Positions 8,131 to 17,111 of a stretch of 21,159 bases of DNA are shown one piece after another. The translations under genes and the position numbers were made by a program. The notes under the pieces are model-generated. The model saw only the letters and a list, made by a program, of their open reading frames with translations. It was not told the origin of the DNA and searched no databases. How positions within the stretch are numbered: the first letter of the stretch is position 1; each line of letters begins with the position of its first letter. Source of the stretch: Plantago elongata (taxonomy: Eukaryota; Streptophyta; Magnoliopsida; Lamiales; Plantaginaceae); assembly GCA_036897095.1 (NCBI GenBank), contig JAYMSP010003087.1, positions 1 through 21,159 on the forward strand. Reading direction: 5' to 3'.

Positions 8131-10148
8131 ATGGCAGAAATAGATCCAAGGAGCGGCTTCTGCAAATCCAACTCCACATTCTATAGCAAGCGCAAGCCGG
8201 TTCCTTTACCAGCCAATGACTCGCTTGACGTCACCACCTTCATCTCCTCCTGCACCCACCACGGCAAGGTTGCCTTCATTGATGCTGCCACTGGCGACAG
8301 CATCACTTACTCCGACCTTTGGCGTTATGTGGAGTCCGTCGCTGATACCCTCTCTGCTGACATTGGCATCCGTAAAGGCAACGTTATCCTCCTTTTCACT
8401 CCAAACTCCATCTACTTCCCTATTGTATGCCTTGCTGTCATGTCCCTCGGAGCCATCATCACCACCACCAATCTGCTCAACACAGCCGGAGAAATTGCCA
8501 AACAGATTGCTGACTCGAAACCTGTACTTGCCTTCACCATTCCTCAGCTCCTCCCGAAAATTGCAGATTCTAATCTCCCTATAGTACTCTTGACATCAAA
8601 CGTTACAAAGGATTTGATCTTGAATAAACAAAAAATCTTGATGTCAATCACGGAGATGATGAGGAAAGAACCGAGACAGATCAGGCTTAGGGAGATAGTC
8701 AACCTGGACGACACAGCGACTCTCCTATACTCCTCTGGCACAACCGGCACGAGCAAAGGTGTTGTCTCGTCGCACCAGAACTTGATCGCAATTGTTCAAA
8801 CCACTGTGGATAGATTCAAATCAGATCAAGGGCACCAGACATTTCTATGCACGCTCCCAATGTTTCACATCTTCGGCCTATCTGCATTCGCAATCAGTTC
8901 AGCTGCAACAGGTTCGACCGTGGTGGTGATGTCCAGATTCGAGATGGATGAGATGCTAATGGTGATCCAGAAATACTCGGTAACTCACCTGCCGTTGGTG
9001 CCGCCGATTCTTGTGGCACTGATCAACAATACTGATGCAGTTAGAAGGAAACAAGATCTGCGGAGCCTCCGTAGTGTGATTTGCGGAGGAGCGCCACTGA
9101 GCAAGGAGGCGACTGAGGGGTTTGTGGAGAGATATCCAGGAGTGGCCATTATGCAAGGGTATGGACTCACCGAGTCCACTGGTAGTGGTACGTCGACTGA
9201 CTCGTTGGAGGAGAGCGAAAAGTATGGTACTGCTGGATTGCTGTCGCCCAGCATTGATGGGAAGATCGTGGATCTGGATACTGGAGTTGCGATGCCGGTT
9301 AACCAGACTGGCGAGCTTTGGCTCAGGGGTCCATGCATCATGAAAGGTATGATTTAATTGGTGATATGAAGTTATGAAGTTACATGGCATGAAAGTTGAA
9401 ACAAGTGAGCAAACTAAACATGGATTTTCAGGCTATTTTAGCAATGAAGAGGCAACATCAGCAACTCTAGATTCAGATGGATGGTTGAGAACCGGGGATT
9501 TGTGCTACATTGACGAGGATGGTTTCGTTTTTGTAGTCGACAGGTTGAAGGAACTCATCAAATACAAGGGCTATCAGGTAAATAGTTTCGAATTTCACTG
9601 CCTAAAGAATGGGAGAAAAATTGGAAGCTTTTTTCAAGCAGGAACATTGCTTTTTTCAGGTTCCTCCTGCAGAATTGGAAGCTTTGTTACTCACTCATCC
9701 GGAAATAGCTGATTCTGCTGTTATACCGTGAGTTCTCACTGTCTGCTATTAACATCCGATCCTGATCTTATCTAAATGAAATGTTGTTATCTTATCTGTG
9801 TTGTGCATTAGGTTCCCTGATACAGAAGCTGGTGAAATACCTATGGCTTATGTCGTACGCAAAGCAGGAAGCTCGTTATCAGAGAGTGCAGTCATGGATT
9901 TTGTTGCGAAACAGGTGAAGTCAATGTTACTAGTATTGAGTTTGCTAGTGAATTTTACTTCACAATTTCATCAACATTGTAGACTATTGCACTAGGCAAA
10001 GACACGTACTAATGTGATCATAAACTTGTCTCAGGTCGCTCCATACAAGAGAATTCGAAGAGTGGCATTCGTGGCTTCAGTTCCTAAGAATCCATCAGGC
10101 AAGATACTAAGGAAGGATCTCATAAAGCTGTCTCGTTCGAAAATGTAA
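8131..10148 (+). CDS. OPCL1: OPC-8:0 CoA ligase-like acyl-activating enzyme, copy 2 (4CL-like, peroxisomal)
   Basis: Five exons: 8131-9346, 9432-9577, 9660-9727, 9812-9914, 10035-10148, sum 549 codons including stop (548 aa). Exons 2-5 have exactly the lengths of copy 1 (146, 68, 103, 114) and all junction phases agree, so this is a tandem duplicate. Motifs are [13 protein letters not shown] (198-210), [32 protein letters not shown], catalytic Lys534 in PSGKILRK and a C-terminal SKM (PTS1). The introns are compact (82-120 bp) and free of transposons. Exon 1 is less rich in C-ending codons than copy 1. Near the predicted acyl pocket it has Phe248 and Ser251 where copy 1 has Tyr253 and Val256, so substrate preference may differ. 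The frame upstream of 8131 has no ATG. The gene appears intact. Confidence 0.92.
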
Positions 10149-10748
10149 TGCAATTAATCTATGAATTCACAAGCATTATATATATTTTCGGCTGTGTAAA
10201 TGAATGTTACTTGTAAGTTCTGCTACTGTCTTTAGATTCACATATGTACCAGATAGCTCTAAATTTGAATCAAAATATATTGATGTTCATATATTCTAGC
10301 TCTGATACAGACTTCAAACAGACTTTTCACTGTCATACATGAATTCAGAGCTTTGAATCAGCTTGGTAGACTTCACTAACAGAAGTTGCTCATCTGTAAA
10401 TTCATTCACGGAAACTAGTTGCGCGACAAAGATAGAGTGTAATTTGAAACACAATTGAACTGTAAACTAACTTTACATGCCACAAATTCTCAGACAATTG
10501 AAAAATGGGTAACTTCAGCTTCCTAAAGCACCTGACAAGATCATACCAAACATAACATGTCAAGAAGTTGTGCTAGCTATTAGCCCTGCTTGATACGCCC
10601 CTAGTAAATCGTCATAGACAGGATTGAACTGCTTAACATAAACAAAATACATAATGAAATTCAGCTCAATCCAACCTAATCTAAGTCGTACGACTGTCAG
10701 ACGCTCCTCAAATATCCACGGCTGACTTAATTTCAAGAACGAACCGGG
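10149..10748. other. Convergent intergenic space (3' ends of OPCL1 copy 2 and SAUR)
   Basis: This holds the 3' UTRs of the two convergent genes. The sequence is AT-rich with no ORF of note and no recognisable repeat. Nothing else was seen. Confidence 0.6.
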
Positions 10749-11099
10749 CTAGCTAGTAACCATCAAATCTGGATTCTGTTCCGGCAATGCAGCTGCACGA
10801 AAGCCCCTAACCGACAAGACCGCCTTGCCTACTTCTCCATCAGAGTGCTTCCTGAGTAAACACAGTATGTTCTCCACCAGTTCCTTCTCACAAGGAACCT
10901 GTAACGGACCACCAGCTGTTGAGCCATACTCTTCCTGAGCCATGTCCAGCAGCACTCTAAAAATCGGATGGTTTAGATAACACAACGGGACAACAAATCT
11001 CTTGTTATCCTTAGAGTAGACAACAAAATGACCCTTTATTTTCCATTTCTCCATGATTTTCCGCAGCGTTTTCGAGCTTCCCTTCATCGAATTTAGCAT
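10749..11099 (-). CDS. SAUR-family auxin-responsive protein
   Basis: A single exon of 117 codons including stop (116 aa), intronless as is usual for SAURs. The SAUR domain spans about residues 20-85: a KW-rich start, GHFVVYSKDNKRFVVPLCYL, then HPIFRVLLDMAQEEYG, and PCEKELVENILCLL. The start is ATG at 11099; the codon upstream is TTG, and Met5 is a possible later start. SAURs are small, short-lived proteins; many act in cell expansion by inhibiting PP2C.D phosphatases and so activating plasma-membrane H+-ATPases. The C-terminal tail of about 30 residues is not conserved with any family I can name. It most resembles the Arabidopsis SAUR60-68 group in the GHFVVY/PLCYL pattern, which is an impression rather than an alignment. 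No clear TGTCTC auxin element was found upstream. Confidence 0.9.
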   Translation of the reverse strand: MLNSMKGSSKTLRKIMEKWKIKGHFVVYSKDNKRFVVPLCYLNHPIFRVLLDMAQEEYGSTAGGPLQVPCEKELVENILCLLRKHSDGEVGKAVLSVRGFRAAALPEQNPDLMVTS

Positions 11100-11486
11100 C
11101 AAGTTCAGTTTTTTGAGCTAGAATACTGATGGCAATGTACTTGGTAAGGAACTTGGAGGAGATGGCAGTTAGAAGAGGACAGAAAGATTGAAAGATAGAG
11201 ATACGAACTTGGCCTGTGGCTGAGCTTTCAAATGCTGTATCATCGAAAAGGGAAGGTTTTTTTCAAGATGTAGGACAATTATGTAGGACTGTCCAAAATG
11301 ATGGGGAAATATGTTTTTCACGTGAAAAATCACGGTTTTTGGCTTTTGTTCGTCCCTTTTTCTTATCTTACTCTGAATTGATGAGCACCCATAAAATTTG
11401 CGTGCTATGTCGTTGGATTCTTTGGATTGAGCTGCATTAAGATGATCACAATTCACAAGCTACATTACTTTTCAGACCCTTGTTTA
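11100..11486 (-). promoter_or_regulatory. Upstream region of the SAUR gene
   Basis: The 387 bp between the SAUR start and the 3.1-kb retroelement must carry the SAUR promoter and leader. Short ORFs on both strands show no family features. I could not identify a convincing TATA box or auxin response element. Insertion of the retroelement at 11487 separates any more distant upstream elements by 3.1 kb. Confidence 0.4.
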
Positions 11487-12097
11487 TGTTAGGTACCCAT
11501 AAATCTGGCTAAAGATTAACCAATCAATTCAAATACCTTATATACGATATATGACTTAGAACACCAAAAATATATTCTATTAGATAACTCCAAATCTACA
11601 CGATTACAGTGTTAAACTTATATCTATTGACGGAGTAGATCGACTAGCACACAAGAATATATAGCCACCTATCTACGAGATCTCCCACAACCAAAGAGAC
11701 GCCTACTCTCTAGGATTTATCCCGAGGTACACTTAAGTACTAAACAATATACCTCCTCGAGGGATCTGCCGGAGAACTCTCAGTTCTACTCATAAACTCA
11801 TCTTCATCATTCATATTCATATTAAACCGAGAAGAGATTGAGATATTTATAACCTCTACAACTATTATGGGCTTGACCCATTAAGAATGGGCTTGATCCA
11901 TTAATAATCCCCTAACCAGATACCTCTACTTAGCTAGTAAGAATTACCATCTACTAATTATTCTTCCTAACCGAGTAAACTTATAACCTGCAAGATAGAA
12001 TCTACTAATATCTAGCTATTAAATATACACACGGGCTACGAACCATGGGCATCCAATACATAATCAAATACAGACACGAAGACGTGTGTTCCTAACA
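11487..12097 (-). repeat. 3' LTR of the 3.1-kb element (611 bp)
   Basis: On the + strand it runs from TGTTAGGTACCC to TTCCTAACA. It aligns with 14014-14596 throughout. Compared with that LTR it has about 35 extra bases near 11873-11910 holding two palindrome-like ATGGGCTTGAYCCATTA units, and lacks about 12 bases around 11611. Confidence 0.87.
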
Positions 12098-12100
12098 TAT

Positions 12101-12112
12101 CCGCCCCCTGGA
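12101..12112 (-). other. Polypurine tract of the 3.1-kb element
   Basis: The minus strand reads CCAGGGGGCGG followed by three bases and the LTR terminus. This is the expected place and composition for plus-strand priming and it fixes the element's orientation. Confidence 0.7.
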
Positions 12113-13240
12113 AATGGACCTTGTCCTCAAGGTTCACTCAAGTTCTTCTTCCATTCGCCAAGTGGCAATTAAAAATTGTACGTCTTCAATATTTGGAACA
12201 ACCCAACCCTCTACGTCGACTCTAGACACGAGCTTAGGCACGTAGCTTCCCAATTATACCACGTCCTATCAATATCAACCAGGTCACAAGGTTGTCAACA
12301 TAAGCTCTAGTACGTTCTCGCCCAGAATCGATCACTTGATGCTCATCTTTTCAAGGAGCTTGCATCGTAGAGCATATCAAGTCCGCAGAATCATCTTCTT
12401 CATCTTGAGTCTCTCTCGACTTCGAAGATTGTTCTCAAACTTGAGCCATCGCCAGGTACCCTCCATAAAAGATATCAAGAGTACAAACCCATGTCTCTTC
12501 AGAATAGTATCTAATTCTAGATTATCATAGTTGGCACCCACATGAATTCACCCTTAAAGAAGGTTCCCTTTGTCTTTTCCAATCCTCCTCTCCTTCACAA
12601 GAGGTGCTCATATAATTCTAGAACATCTTCCAGACTCATCACACTCCCATTAGTCACCAAAGACAGAGAATAATCATATGTTGTAGTTAAGACTACACCT
12701 CGGACGAGTAATCTTCTTAGATGCATTCTCTTGTATTTCTTCGTCCCACAATCAAGACTATTATTCTCTCCATCTCTACTTCATCCCAACAGATGAACAT
12801 CGCAACGACCAAATAATTTTCCTTCATAAATTATAAACCTTGCGCATAAAAAGGAGGTACATGATTTACCTCTTTGTCGGCTTTGCCTATCCATTCTCCA
12901 AAGCTTCTCCCTCTCTAGAACATCAACTTATTTAGACAGGACGTTTGGACAGATTCAGATTCTTCATATCAAATCTCCACCGTCCTCATTGTAGATTCAT
13001 GTGTTCTTCAACTTCTGTTAAAATTTCATGGTGATCCAACGGCTGGTTTGATGGGAAACCTTGTTTTACTATGACTGCGTAGTGCAGATTTCTACATACG
13101 AAAACTGTTTTGTTTTCCTGTCTCTTCCTGCAACAATGGCGTCAAGCAGTCATGTACCTCCGCCATGATTCTGCCCAGCCCCTTATGCCGCCTCAGCCTA
13201 TTCCCTTGCCGGCTGCTTCTCTCACACGCCCATGCGCCTT

Positions 13241-13294
13241 TTCCTTTCTTTCTTCTTCTTCTTTTTCTTTTTCTTTTCTTCCCTTTTCTTCTTA
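13241..13294. repeat. Polypyrimidine (+) low-complexity tract inside the element
   Basis: Runs of CTT and TTTTC give polypurine on the minus strand. The minus ORF across it reads poly-Lys and is likely non-coding. An imperfect CTGCTG/GCAGC tract follows at 13325-13380. Confidence 0.7.
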
Positions 13295-13994
13295 CGAGCA
13301 GCCTTTAGCCCCATAGCAGCCGCACTGCTGCTGCTGCAGCGAGTCGCGGTTGCGACTCGTGTCGGAATCGCTGCTGCAGTTCCGTCCTCTGCCCGATGGT
13401 GGAGCACCAGCTCTTCCTCGGCCCGGTTGTCCTCTTTCAATCTCGATTTCGATTTCTTTATTCCAATACGCAGAGGATTTCTTTTCTTCTCCCCACGCGA
13501 CTGAGTCGCTTTCTTTCTTCGCAGCCCACTACAACTGCTTCCCACACGCCGTCATTGCCTCCTTTAAACGACTGGCTTTGCCTTCTTATCTTCTTCTTAC
13601 GCAGCGGATCTTTCCCTTATCTCGATTTGCCCATTTGCTACACCATTGTGGTGCGGCCGTATGTTGTTGTCGATTGACAGCAACACCTCTAGTCGCGTCA
13701 CCCGACTAGCCTAGCAGAGGTCTGGTGACCTCTACTCTTCCTTCCTCCAATGGTTGTCCATCATAATTGGAGACTGCCCATTCCCCATGCCTGAAGCTCC
13801 TCCAAACGCGAACACCAGATCCACCGGGTGTGTTCCTCAACATCTTCGAATTCTCCTCCTCCATGGCTCTGTCAAATAGGCTATTTGAGCTTGATCCTCT
13901 AGAAATTGTGTCTTCACCATATCCAAGGATACCGGTCCTCCTTGCTTTAACAAAGCATGTATTGGGTAAAATATTACGCAAGCCAAAGGATGGA

Positions 13995-14013
13995 CTAGGC
14001 TCTAGATATCACA
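13995..14013 (-). other. Primer-binding site, Met-tRNA type (degenerate)
   Basis: Directly after the LTR end, the minus strand reads TGTGATATCTAGAGCC. The canonical plant initiator-Met site is TGGTATCAGAGCC, so this carries one substitution and small insertions. Position and likeness support a PBS no longer in perfect form. Confidence 0.6.
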
Positions 14014-14596
14014 TGTTGGGTACCCGGATAGATCTAATTACAGATTAGCCAATCAACCCAAGTACCCTTATGCACTGTATAAGACTTTAGAACACCAAAA
14101 ATGTATTCTACTAGATTAACTCCAAATCTAAACGATCACAGTGCTAAAGAACACAAGCAACCTTATATCTCTAGACGGAGTAGATCGGCTAGCACACAAG
14201 AATACATAGCCACCTATCTACGATACCTCCCGCAATCAAAGAGATGCATACTCTCTAGGATTTATCCCGGAGTACACTTAAATACTAAACAATATACCTC
14301 CTCGAGGCATCTGCCGGAGAATTCTCGTTATAAACCCATCTCCATCATTCATATTCATATTAAATTGAGAAAGGGTTTAGGTATTTATAACATCTACAAC
14401 TATTATGAGTTTGCCCTAACCAGATACTCTACTTAGCTAGTAAGAATTACCATCTACTAATTATTCTTCCTAACGAAGTAAATTTAACCCGTAAAATAGA
14501 ATCTATTAATATTTAGCTATTAAATATATCCACGGATTATGATTCATAGATTCAATATATAATCAAATACAGGTATGAAGATGTGAGATTCTAACA
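14014..14596 (-). repeat. 5' LTR of the 3.1-kb element (583 bp)
   Basis: It runs from TGTTGGGTACCC to GATTCTAACA on the + strand. Divergence from the 3' LTR by many substitutions and several indels implies an old insertion. Confidence 0.86.
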
Positions 14597-15400
14597 GTTT
14601 TCCCCTCATTGTAACTGTAGATGTTGGCTCCAGGGTGGGATCGACATTGACAAGACTTTTACAGCGTTGCAATTCTATTGGGTTGTACACTAAAACTTCA
14701 TGCATTAGAATCTGCTCGAAAATGCTAAACCGTTCCATTTTGGTCACAATTCGCACCAATAACAGGTTCCAATTTCCAAAGCAAACAAAAGTCTTGCAAA
14801 GCATCCTATTCTATTCCTGTGATTCTGTCCCCAACTCTGATAGATGTAAGACTTTCAACGAAATTGCATGTAAAGCACATAGTTTCGTACTTTGACAAAT
14901 ACTCGCAAGAATTTCCTCTTCATGTTCAAACATTGACTACTGTGCATTTTATATTGACATGCCTTTTTCTGAAAATAATTCGAAAATACTATATCTTATT
15001 CCTTCAAATGTCATATCATGAATTTTCCTACAAATATTATCATATCAAAATTCATCTCATAGTTAACTCATGACTTTCTTCAAAGTGTATAACTTAAAAC
15101 TTAAAAGCATATGTGAAATAATACGATTGCATATATACTTTTATGAAAAATCATCTGCTGAGAGACCGGATTAATTCTACATGTTCAATTGTCAAAGTGA
15201 TATATCTATCTCCAAACGTTATGTGTTTAATACTATAACTTAAAGGCACATTTACTTTACTTGTATTTATGAATATATGTTGTATTAGTTAACATGCAAT
15301 ATTTATAATTAAGAGAAAGTTTATAAAAAGATCGGCTTTTCATTAGAAATAGGTAAGACCCATTTTAAAAGTTTGTATTAATAGTGTTCAATATTGACCA
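14597..15400. other. Intergenic, AT-rich, no gene seen
   Basis: Short open frames on both strands in 14597-15073 show no family motif and lie in AT-rich DNA. No repeat boundary, TIR or RNA gene was recognised before the tRNA-like segment at 15401. Confidence 0.5.
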
Positions 15401-15463
15401 CAAAGCGCAACTCAGTTGGTAAGACGATTCAACTCCAACCATAGGTCAGGGTTCGAGTCACCC
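15401..15463 (+). repeat. tRNA-like SINE head or tRNA pseudogene with pol III boxes
   Basis: CAACTCAGTTGG (15408-15419) matches the A box at most positions, and GGTTCGAGTC (15450-15459) matches the B box; the spacing fits a tRNA gene. The acceptor arms do not pair, so it is not an intact tRNA. The 3' side stops exactly at the T-run that is the poly(A) tail of the minus-strand LINE, suggesting the LINE inserted into or against a SINE. Confidence 0.55.
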
Positions 15464-15475
15464 TTTTTTTTTTTT

Positions 15476-15650
15476 GATAAATGAAGACCTATATAAGGCT
15501 TAAAAGTCCAGATTCCAGCTCAAAATTGGAATTACATAAGCGGGTGGTTCAGACCAAGATCTAACATCCCCATCAAAATAATAGCCTAGTGAAGCAATGT
15601 GGTCGGCATATAAGTTTGCCTTTCTATCTATTTTTCTGAATTCACTCTCT
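15476..15650 (-). pseudogene. LINE RNase H domain, C-terminal piece
   Basis: The minus strand reads EFRKIDRKANLYADHIA and onward to the stop at 15500-15502. This matches the end of LINE/RVT_3-type RNase H, with the last catalytic Asp in ADH (15602-15604). Positions 15643-15650 are one copy of the hAT target duplication. The remaining bases to 15476 are a short 3' UTR. Confidence 0.8.
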
Positions 15651-16304
15651 TAGGGCTGCGCAACGGACGGATACGGATCAATCCGCATCCGTTTGACCAA
15701 TATTCGGTCAAACGGATGGAAAAATAGTCCATTCGTTATCCAATCCGTTCCGAGCGGATTGGATACGGATAAATCCGCCGGATATCCATATCCGGTAAAT
15801 AAATTTAAAAAAAAATCAATTTTATAATTTAAAATCTAAATATACATAATTCGATACTCCATAAAAAACCAAAAGCTACATGAATATCCATAATTCCATA
15901 CTCCATAGTACCATAAATTAAAATGACCATAGTTTCATACTTCATAAATCATAATACCCTTTCTTTAATTTCTATACAACAATGGACGGAAACAATGGAC
16001 GAATGGCGGCTGCTAATGCTATACTAGGAGAGGAGTAGAGATTTAAGTCAAGTGTAAAATAACAATAATACCCCATCTTTAATTTCTTGTGGTACTTTTC
16101 ATTTTTCTCTTAATACAAAGTTCTATTCATTTAAAAAAAAACGGATAAACGGATATCCGGCGGATTTATCCGTTTTATCCGTTCAAAACGGATGAAGAAA
16201 AACCCATCCGCGATCCGATCCATTTTTAACGGATCGATCAGATCCGGTCCGTATTTGCGGATAACAGACCGAATTTGCGAATACGGATAAAATGAGCAGC
16301 CCAA
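15651..16304. mobile_element. hAT-type MITE, 654 bp, inside the LINE RNase H
   Basis: The ends are TAGGGCTGCGC at the left and the complement TTGGGCTGCTC at the right, of the hAT kind. The flanking 8-bp duplication is CACTCTCT (15643-15650) and CACTCTCC (16305-16312), 7/8 identical. Both subterminal regions (about 15661-15800 and 16140-16290) are packed with ACGGAT/ATCCGT words in both orientations, as expected for transposase-binding arrays. The AT-rich middle has no transposase ORF. Removing it with one duplication copy rejoins the RNase H frame. Confidence 0.88.
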
Positions 16305-16411
16305 CACTCTCCCATAGCATCTTTAAAAGTTCCTTGCAGCGATTAACCACCCCTCTTAGTTCATTAGGAGCCAGTTCCAGATCAGTTATCCAAGCAAAGA
16401 TAGTCTCAGAA
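16305..16411 (-). pseudogene. LINE RNase H domain, middle piece
   Basis: The minus strand reads TIFAWITDLELAPNELRG and onward to KMLWES, continuous in frame with the piece that begins at 19335 and the piece that begins at 15642. It lies between the two insertions and includes one copy of each target duplication (CACTCTCC at 16305-16312, CAGAA at 16407-16411). Confidence 0.8.
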
Positions 16412-16797
16412 CGTAAGGACTGCAAAATTTATTACGCATCCGAAAAATTAATTTAATATTAATTTTGTTACTTCGCACGAGTGAAAATATTACGTGATTA
16501 TATTAAGTCGAATTTAGAATTTTAACGCCAAGCGGATTCGACGTTAAATTGAGAATTGGTAGTATATTAATAAAATAATAATAAAAATAACAAAATAAAA
16601 ATTATTTATTTTAATTTTTATATAGCTTTGGTTCGACTTAAATATTGCCCGGGAATCAATTTTACATTTTTTTGAAATTTATTTACGAGCCACTTGGGAT
16701 CCAGAAGAAGCCAGGTGTATATAATGGCAGAATTACCAGAATACCCCTGCCTTCTTCTTTTTCCTTCTTCTTCCCAGTGGACATTTTCGTCCTTTCT

Positions 16798-16825
16798 CTC
16801 TTCTTCTTCTTCTTCTTCTTCAAAG
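16798..16825 (+). repeat. (TTC)n microsatellite in the solo LTR
   Basis: About eight TTC units run uninterrupted from 16800. The left LTR has pyrimidine-rich TTC sequence at the corresponding place, so the microsatellite likely grew from an LTR pyrimidine tract. Confidence 0.8.
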
Positions 16826-16916
16826 TTTCTTCCCCGTTTGTTCAACAATGGCGGCTCCTTCGCCACCAAGATAACTGACGTCGACCGCCGTTGTGGAAGA
16901 TTACCAGATTGCCCCT

Positions 16917-17045
16917 AGACGCGTGGAACCGCGTGGCAGCCGGAAGAGAGAGGAACGAACGCGTGGCAAGAAGGGCGTGGCAAAGAGACACGTCGAGGCT
17001 ACGTGTCGACGAAAGGAACACGGCCGGATGAGTGTCCCGGACACG
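16917..17045 (+). promoter_or_regulatory. Cluster of ACGCGTGG/CACGT elements upstream of the LTR TATA box
   Basis: CGTGG repeats (in ACGCGTGGAA, CCGCGTGGCA, ACGCGTGGCA, GGCGTGGCA), followed by ACACGTCG and TACGTGTCG, all lie within 130 bp, 60-190 bp before TATATAAA at 17104. These are ACGT-core or coupling-element-like words that bZIP factors of the ABRE class may bind. The left LTR has ACGCGTGGC and CACGTG in the same place. Confidence 0.5.
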
Positions 17046-17103
17046 CGGCACGAGCGGGCCGTGCCAAGCCGCCACACGCTGCCTCGATCCGCCGCCCTCG
17101 GCC

Positions 17104-17111
17104 TATATAAA
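17104..17111 (+). promoter_or_regulatory. TATA box of the solo LTR
   Basis: GCCTATATAAAGC lies about 690 bp into the LTR and is followed by a pyrimidine-rich leader. It matches the TATA position in the left LTR in relation to the shared core and ACGT-core elements. Confidence 0.6.

Larger units (their letters stand above)
11487..14596 (-). mobile_element. Non-autonomous Ty3/gypsy-type LTR retrotransposon, 3.1 kb, both LTRs present
   Basis: Two direct LTRs (11487-12097 and 14014-14596) share their whole length with indels. Orientation is minus: next to the 14014 LTR is a degenerate Met-tRNA primer site (13995-14013), and next to the 12097 LTR a purine tract (12101-12112 on the minus strand). 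Just before that tract the minus strand encodes NLEDKV, the usual C-terminal tail of plant Ty3/gypsy polyproteins, and a weak integrase-end remnant precedes it. The flanks GTTTA (11482-11486) and GTTTT (14597-14601) are a 4/5 target duplication. The internal 1.9 kb has no RT, protease or integrase core, so it must depend on enzymes in trans or be an internal deletion product. A minus ORF at 13706-13981 could be a gag remnant but shows no motif. Confidence 0.85.

Noticed and set aside
9374..9712. Open frame joining intron 1, exon 2 and intron 2 of OPCL1 copy 2
   Set aside because: It arises from reading through introns. The GT-AG sites give exon lengths identical to copy 1.
13222..13545. 107-codon minus frame with long poly-Lys/Glu tail
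   Set aside because: It translates a polypurine tract and a GCAGC-type repeat inside a non-autonomous retroelement; no domain visible.
15401..15463. Functional tRNA gene
   Set aside because: Pol III boxes are present, but the acceptor stem and full cloverleaf cannot be formed.
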